Assembly (NCBI GenBank): GCA_002422865.1
Contig: DITN01000067.1
Coordinates: forward strand, 1 to 9,810
Reading direction: 5' to 3'
Length of the DNA: 9,810 nucleotides
DNA from: Bacteroidetes bacterium UBA6183
GTDB lineage: Bacteria > Bacteroidota > Bacteroidia > UKL13-3
Positions 6,176 through 9,810 of this stretch are shown here, piece after piece. Numbering within the stretch: position 1 is the first letter of the stretch; each line of letters begins with the position of its first letter. The notes under the pieces were generated by a model. It was not told the DNA's origin and searched no databases. It was given only the letters and a program-made list of their open reading frames with translations. A program made the position numbers and the translations under genes.

Positions 6176-7129
6176 ATGAGAAATTTCACCACTATACATG
6201 ATGTTGCCAACTTAAACAAGTTGGTACAACAAGCCTTACACCTCAAACAAAATCCTTATGCACACCATACACTTGGTAAACATAAAACCATTGGCTTGGT
6301 ATTTTTAAATCCAAGCTTACGTACCCGTTTAAGCACGCAAAAAGCAGCCTTAAATTTAGGCATGAATGTAATGGTGATGAACATGGATAAAGAAGGTTGG
6401 GCACTTGAGTTTGGTGACGGAGCAATAATGAATGGCACTACCGTAGAGCACATTAAAGATGCTGCTGCTGTTATGGGACAATATTGTGATATCATTGGCA
6501 TCAGGTGTTTTCCCTCATTAACCAACAAAGAGGAGGATGACAACGAAACCTTATTAAACAAGTTTATTCAATACGCTAAAGTGCCTGTGGTAAGTTTAGA
6601 ATCAGCTACACGTCACCCGTTGCAAAGTTTTGCCGATATCATCACCATTACCGAAAACTGGAATAAACCATCTAAACCCAAAGTAGTATTAACGTGGGCT
6701 CCGCATATTAAAGCTTTACCACAAGCCGTTCCAAATTCGTTTAGCGAATGGATGTGTAAGGCGGATGTTGAATTTGTAATTACGCATCCTAAAGGATTGG
6801 AGCTAAATTCATTATTTACACAAGGTGCAGATATCACCCACAACCAGCAAGAGGCATTAACAGGTGCCGATTTTGTGTATGTAAAAAACTGGTCGAGTTA
6901 CGAAAACTACGGCCAACCATACTTACAAGGTGATAATTGGTTATTAACCGAAGAAAAACTAAGCGTAAGTAATGAAGCTAAAATTATGCACTGTTTACCT
7001 GTGCGCAGAAATGTAGAATTAATTGATTCGCTTATAGATGGACCAAACTCGTTGGTATTGCAGCAAGCCAACAACAGAGTATTTGCTGCTCAAACCATTT
7101 TAAAAAACATACTCGAATACCATGGATAA
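6176..7129 (+). CDS. argF': N-acylornithine carbamoyltransferase, predicted N-succinylornithine type
   Basis: This enzyme transfers the carbamoyl group of carbamoyl phosphate to N-acylornithine, making N-acylcitrulline; it replaces ordinary ArgF. The 317-residue protein aligns without gaps, over at least the first 100 residues as I remember that sequence, to Bacteroides fragilis ArgF'. It has the carbamoyl-phosphate loop SLRTR (47-51) in place of STRTR, AATRHPLQSFAD-like ESATRHPLQSFAD, TWAPHIKALPQAVPNSF and the ornithine-side HCLPVRR. Residue 90 (codon 6443-6445) is valine. Published mutagenesis reports that Glu at this site gives acetylornithine specificity and that Pro, Ser, Val or Ala gives succinylornithine specificity, so a succinylated pathway is predicted. 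Two prolines of the B. fragilis proline-rich loop (HPRPLP) are replaced here (HIKALP). The gene begins three bases after argD and overlaps argB by 8 bases. Confidence 0.93.
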   Translation: MRNFTTIHDVANLNKLVQQALHLKQNPYAHHTLGKHKTIGLVFLNPSLRTRLSTQKAALNLGMNVMVMNMDKEGWALEFGDGAIMNGTTVEHIKDAAAVMGQYCDIIGIRCFPSLTNKEEDDNETLLNKFIQYAKVPVVSLESATRHPLQSFADIITITENWNKPSKPKVVLTWAPHIKALPQAVPNSFSEWMCKADVEFVITHPKGLELNSLFTQGADITHNQQEALTGADFVYVKNWSSYENYGQPYLQGDNWLLTEEKLSVSNEAKIMHCLPVRRNVELIDSLIDGPNSLVLQQANNRVFAAQTILKNILEYHG

Positions 7130-7916
7130 ACCAACATTACACCTTATTAAAATTGGCGGAAATATTATTGATGATGAGCAAGCCGTTACACAGGTACTTA
7201 AACAAATTTGTACGTTTAACGAACCATTTATTTTGGTACATGGTGGCGGAAAAGTAGCCACCAACCTATGCGAAACCTTATTGATAGAAACTACTTTAAT
7301 TGATGGCAGACGTGTAACTGATGCTGCTACTTTAGAAATTGTTACCATGGTTTATGCCGGTCTTATCAATAAAAAACTGGTTGCAAAACTACAAGCCCAA
7401 GGTAAAAATGCCATTGGATTATGTGGTGCTGATGCCAATATTATTCCGGCAATAAAACGTAGTGCAACGCCAATAGATTATGGCTTTGTGGGTGACTTAG
7501 ATGCAAATACCATTGGTGTTAATAGTTTAGAGGTGCTACTTAAAAACAATATGATTCCGGTGGTATCGTCAATAACACATGATGGCAACGGACAATTGTT
7601 AAACACCAATGCAGATACAATTGCAGCTACATTAGCCATGGCCATGAGCAAAAATTACAACACCAAACTGTACTTGTGCTTCGAGAAAAAAGGAGTGCTA
7701 ACAGATGCTAACCAAACTGATGCGGTTTTGCCAACTTTAAACGAAAGTAGGTATTACACACTAAAGGAAAATGGCACCATAAACAAAGGCATGATACCCA
7801 AAGTTGACAATGCTTTTGCAGCACTTAAACAAGGCGTAAGTCAAGTATTTATTATGCATGCTTTAGATTTAACTAACACAGAAAATGCAACAGGAACCCG
7901 CTTGGTTATTGGTTAA
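7122..7916 (+). CDS. argB: N-acylglutamate kinase
   Basis: ArgB phosphorylates the gamma-carboxyl of N-acylglutamate with ATP. The 264-residue amino-acid-kinase-fold protein has KIGGN (10-14, with K10 for phosphate binding), VHGGGK (39-44), DGRRVTDAATLEIV (61-74), GLCGADAN (99-106), the catalytic-region LLNTNADTIAATLA (159-172, with D165) and GMIPKVDNA (223-231, with K227). It is short and starts almost directly at the first beta strand, so it lacks the N-terminal kinked helix that marks arginine-inhibited hexameric kinases. By that rule it should be the arginine-insensitive, E. coli-like type, and control would have to fall elsewhere, for instance on expression or the first enzyme. The start ATG overlaps the end of argF' by 8 bases, and the 3' end overlaps argE by 32 bases. 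Confidence 0.95.
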   Translation: MDKPTLHLIKIGGNIIDDEQAVTQVLKQICTFNEPFILVHGGGKVATNLCETLLIETTLIDGRRVTDAATLEIVTMVYAGLINKKLVAKLQAQGKNAIGLCGADANIIPAIKRSATPIDYGFVGDLDANTIGVNSLEVLLKNNMIPVVSSITHDGNGQLLNTNADTIAATLAMAMSKNYNTKLYLCFEKKGVLTDANQTDAVLPTLNESRYYTLKENGTINKGMIPKVDNAFAALKQGVSQVFIMHALDLTNTENATGTRLVIG

Positions 7917-8964
7917 CTTTAACCAATCGGTACAACGATTGCAGCAATTAATTAGCATACCTTCTTTTAGTAAGGAGGAGCATGATGCTGCAACTTGTTT
8001 TGAAAAATGGATGAACGAAGATGGTATCACCTACCAACGTGCATGCAATAACTTATGGGCTACAAACAAATATTTTGATGAATGTAAACCAAACATTTTA
8101 CTCAACTCCCATTTGGATACGGTTAAACCCAACAGTGGCTACACACGTAATCCGTTTGATGCAAGCATAATTGACGATAAATTATTGGGGCTAGGAAGTA
8201 CGGATGCGGGTGGTGCATTGATGTGTTTGTATCACACCTTTAAGCAGTTTTACTTAACAGAAAACTTAGCATACAACCTCATTTTTGCTGCAACTGCAGA
8301 AGAAGAAATTTCAGGCAAAAACGGTATTGAAAGTATGATACCATTGTTACCTAAATTAGATTTGGCCATTGTGGGTGAGCCAACCGAAATGCACTTAGCC
8401 ATTGCAGAAAAAGGACTGCTGGTGCTTGATTGCTTGAGTGAAGGCAAAGCAGGGCACGCAGCAAGAAACGAAGGCGAAAATGCCATTTATAAAGCCTTGG
8501 TTGATATAGATTGGTTTAAAAATTATCGATTCCCTAAAGTGTCAACTACTTTGGGCGAAATAAAAATGAGTGTAACCATGATACAAGCAGGTGTGCAACA
8601 CAATGTTATTCCTGCCGAATGTACTTTTACGGTTGATGTGCGTTGCACAGATGTTTATACGCATCAAGAAATTTTAGATATCATTCAGCAACACGTTACT
8701 TGTAAAGTTACACCACGCTCCACCAGAATTAAACCCTCGGGCATTGACACCACCCATCCGGTTGTATTGGCTGCACAAACATTAGGAAGGAATCTTTATG
8801 GTTCACCTACCACTTCCGATCAAGCATTAATTCCTTATCCATCAGTAAAAATCGGACCGGGAAATTCTGCTCGTTCGCATCAGGCAGATGAGTTTATTTA
8901 CCTGTATGAAATAAAAGAAGGACTACTTATTTATCATCAATTACTAAGCAAATTATTGACATGA
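7885..8964 (+). CDS. argE: M20-family N-acylcitrulline/N-acylornithine deacylase (ArgE-type)
   Basis: A zinc-dependent M20 amidohydrolase predicted to remove the acyl group from N-acylcitrulline, giving citrulline for ArgG. The 359-residue protein has the complete co-catalytic metal set: H76 and D78 (NSHLDTV), D107 (GSTDAGG), the general base E140 with E141 (TAEEEISG), E165 (VGEPTE) and H332 (ARSHQADE). The lid/dimerisation domain begins near AGHAARNEGENA. Because ArgF' acts before deacylation, the physiological substrate should be acylcitrulline; if the pathway is succinylated, the reaction resembles DapE (succinyl-diaminopimelate desuccinylase), a related M20 enzyme. The chosen ATG 7885 lies 32 bases inside argB; an in-frame TTG at 7909 would remove eight residues and fit the domain edge. 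The stop shares ATGA with argH. A true DapE is unlikely in this operon. Confidence 0.92.
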   Translation: MQQEPAWLLVNFNQSVQRLQQLISIPSFSKEEHDAATCFEKWMNEDGITYQRACNNLWATNKYFDECKPNILLNSHLDTVKPNSGYTRNPFDASIIDDKLLGLGSTDAGGALMCLYHTFKQFYLTENLAYNLIFAATAEEEISGKNGIESMIPLLPKLDLAIVGEPTEMHLAIAEKGLLVLDCLSEGKAGHAARNEGENAIYKALVDIDWFKNYRFPKVSTTLGEIKMSVTMIQAGVQHNVIPAECTFTVDVRCTDVYTHQEILDIIQQHVTCKVTPRSTRIKPSGIDTTHPVVLAAQTLGRNLYGSPTTSDQALIPYPSVKIGPGNSARSHQADEFIYLYEIKEGLLIYHQLLSKLLT

Positions 8965-9810
8965 AACTTTGGCAAAAAGACACCACCAACACGGCTCAAA
9001 AAATAGAGGCCTTTACAGTTGGCAGGGATAAAGAATTTGATTTGATATTAGCACCTTATGATGTGCAAGGCTCGTTGGCGCACGCCCAACAACTTCATCA
9101 TATTGGTTTGTTAACAGCAACCGAGTGGCAGTTAATTGAACAAGAGTTACAACATATTTCAGCCCAAATAAATAAAGGTGATTTTGTTTTGCGTGGTGAT
9201 GTAGAAGACGTGCATTCGCAAATTGAGTTTATGTTAACCGAAAGATTAGGTGAAGTTGGTAAAAAAATTCACACAGGCCGTTCGCGCAACGACCAGGTTT
9301 TGGTGGATATTAAATTGTATTTACGTGATGTGTGCAAACAACTTGCACAACAAACCAAAAGTTTAATTGAACAATTACTGAACTTGAGTGAAACACAGCA
9401 ACAACATTTATTACCTGGCTACACGCATTTTCAGTTGGCCATGCCATCATCGTTTGGTTTGTGGTTTGGTGCTTATGCCGAAAGTTTGGTTGATGATTTG
9501 GAATTGATACAAGCAGTTTACCACATCAACAATAAAAATCCATTGGGTTCGGGAGCAGGTTATGGTTCTTCGTTACCATTAAATCGTTCCTTAACACAAG
9601 AATTACTTGGATTTAAACACCTAAATGTAAATGTAGTGTATGCACAAATGACACGCGGAAAAAGCGAAAAAGTGGTAGCCATTGGCATGAGTGCCTTGGC
9701 GGCTACACTGAGTAAGTTTGCTTATGATGTGTGCTTGTACATGAACCAAAATTTTGGGTTTATTTCCTTTCCTGATGAGTTAACAACAGGATCGAGCATT
9801 ATGCCGCACA
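8961..9810 (+). CDS. argH: Argininosuccinate lyase, N-terminal part, cut by window edge
   Basis: ArgH cleaves argininosuccinate to arginine and fumarate, the last step. ATG 8961 overlaps the argE stop in an ATGA junction, and 283 codons are visible before the window ends (family about 440-470). Conserved parts in order: VEDVHSQIE (81-89), HTGRSRNDQV (104-113), GYTHFQLAMPS (153-163, with T155-H156 of the catalytic region), NPLGSGAGYGSSLPLNR (193-209) and the beginning of the fumarase/lyase signature GSSIMP (277-282), whose serine acts as catalytic acid/base in the superfamily. The residue after MP is histidine, where many family members have glutamine; MPH variants also occur and this alone is not a defect. 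The gene is truncated only by the window. Any further operon genes would lie to the right. Confidence 0.95.
   Translation, partial: MKLWQKDTTNTAQKIEAFTVGRDKEFDLILAPYDVQGSLAHAQQLHHIGLLTATEWQLIEQELQHISAQINKGDFVLRGDVEDVHSQIEFMLTERLGEVGKKIHTGRSRNDQVLVDIKLYLRDVCKQLAQQTKSLIEQLLNLSETQQQHLLPGYTHFQLAMPSSFGLWFGAYAESLVDDLELIQAVYHINNKNPLGSGAGYGSSLPLNRSLTQELLGFKHLNVNVVYAQMTRGKSEKVVAIGMSALAATLSKFAYDVCLYMNQNFGFISFPDELTTGSSIMPH

Noticed and set aside
6176..7129. Ordinary ornithine carbamoyltransferase (ArgF/ArgI) or aspartate carbamoyltransferase
   Set aside because: SLRTR in place of STRTR, the WAPH...LPQAVPNSF loop and overall resemblance to B. fragilis ArgF' place it in the N-acylornithine group.
1..9810. 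Novel defence, mobile or CRISPR system
   Set aside because: No direct-repeat array, transposase, integrase, toxin-antitoxin pair or nuclease was seen. All large ORFs are housekeeping or arginine biosynthesis genes.

Overview
The window looks like a chromosomal segment of a Bacteroidota (Bacteroidetes) bacterium. It is AT-rich, its coding starts mostly lack Shine-Dalgarno sequences, and a TTG / (T)AnnTTTG-type promoter can be proposed. The arginine gene set is the one described for this phylum, with an ArgF'-type N-acylornithine carbamoyltransferase resembling the Bacteroides fragilis enzyme instead of ordinary ornithine carbamoyltransferase. The sequence alone does not allow a family or genus call. 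No mobile element, CRISPR array, rRNA or tRNA was seen.

Layout. Bases 1-913 (minus strand) hold the N-terminal 304 codons of acetyl-CoA synthetase (acs), which runs off the left edge. A 163-base divergent spacer follows, then a DinB-like putative metal-dependent protein (1077-1523, plus) and a 57-residue two-helix membrane protein (1565-1738). Bases 1739-2179 contain what looks like the control region of the next operon: a promoter candidate (1845-1877), a 42-codon ORF ending in an Arg-Arg / Arg-Arg cluster (1939-2067), and an 11-bp hairpin (2138-2163) just before the first structural gene.

From 2180 to the right edge lies a tightly packed arginine biosynthesis operon: GNAT acyltransferase (proposed N-acylglutamate synthase), argG, argC, argD, argF', argB, argE and argH (cut at 283 codons by the window end). 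Junctions range from an 8-base gap to a 32-base overlap, so the genes are very likely co-transcribed and translationally coupled.

Pathway. Glutamate is N-acylated (GNAT), phosphorylated (ArgB), reduced (ArgC) and transaminated (ArgD) to N-acylornithine. This is carbamoylated while still acylated (ArgF'), giving N-acylcitrulline, which is deacylated (ArgE), joined to aspartate (ArgG) and cleaved to arginine and fumarate (ArgH). Residue 90 of ArgF' is valine, at the position reported to separate succinyl- from acetyl-ornithine enzymes, so the acyl group is more likely succinyl than acetyl. Carbamoyl-phosphate synthase is not in the window.

The most interesting point is not a new enzyme system but the leader region, which has the layout of a ribosome-mediated arginine attenuator: Arg-rich leader peptide, a possible long-range antiterminator pairing, and a hairpin ahead of the first gene. 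The structural genes themselves are orthodox for the phylum.
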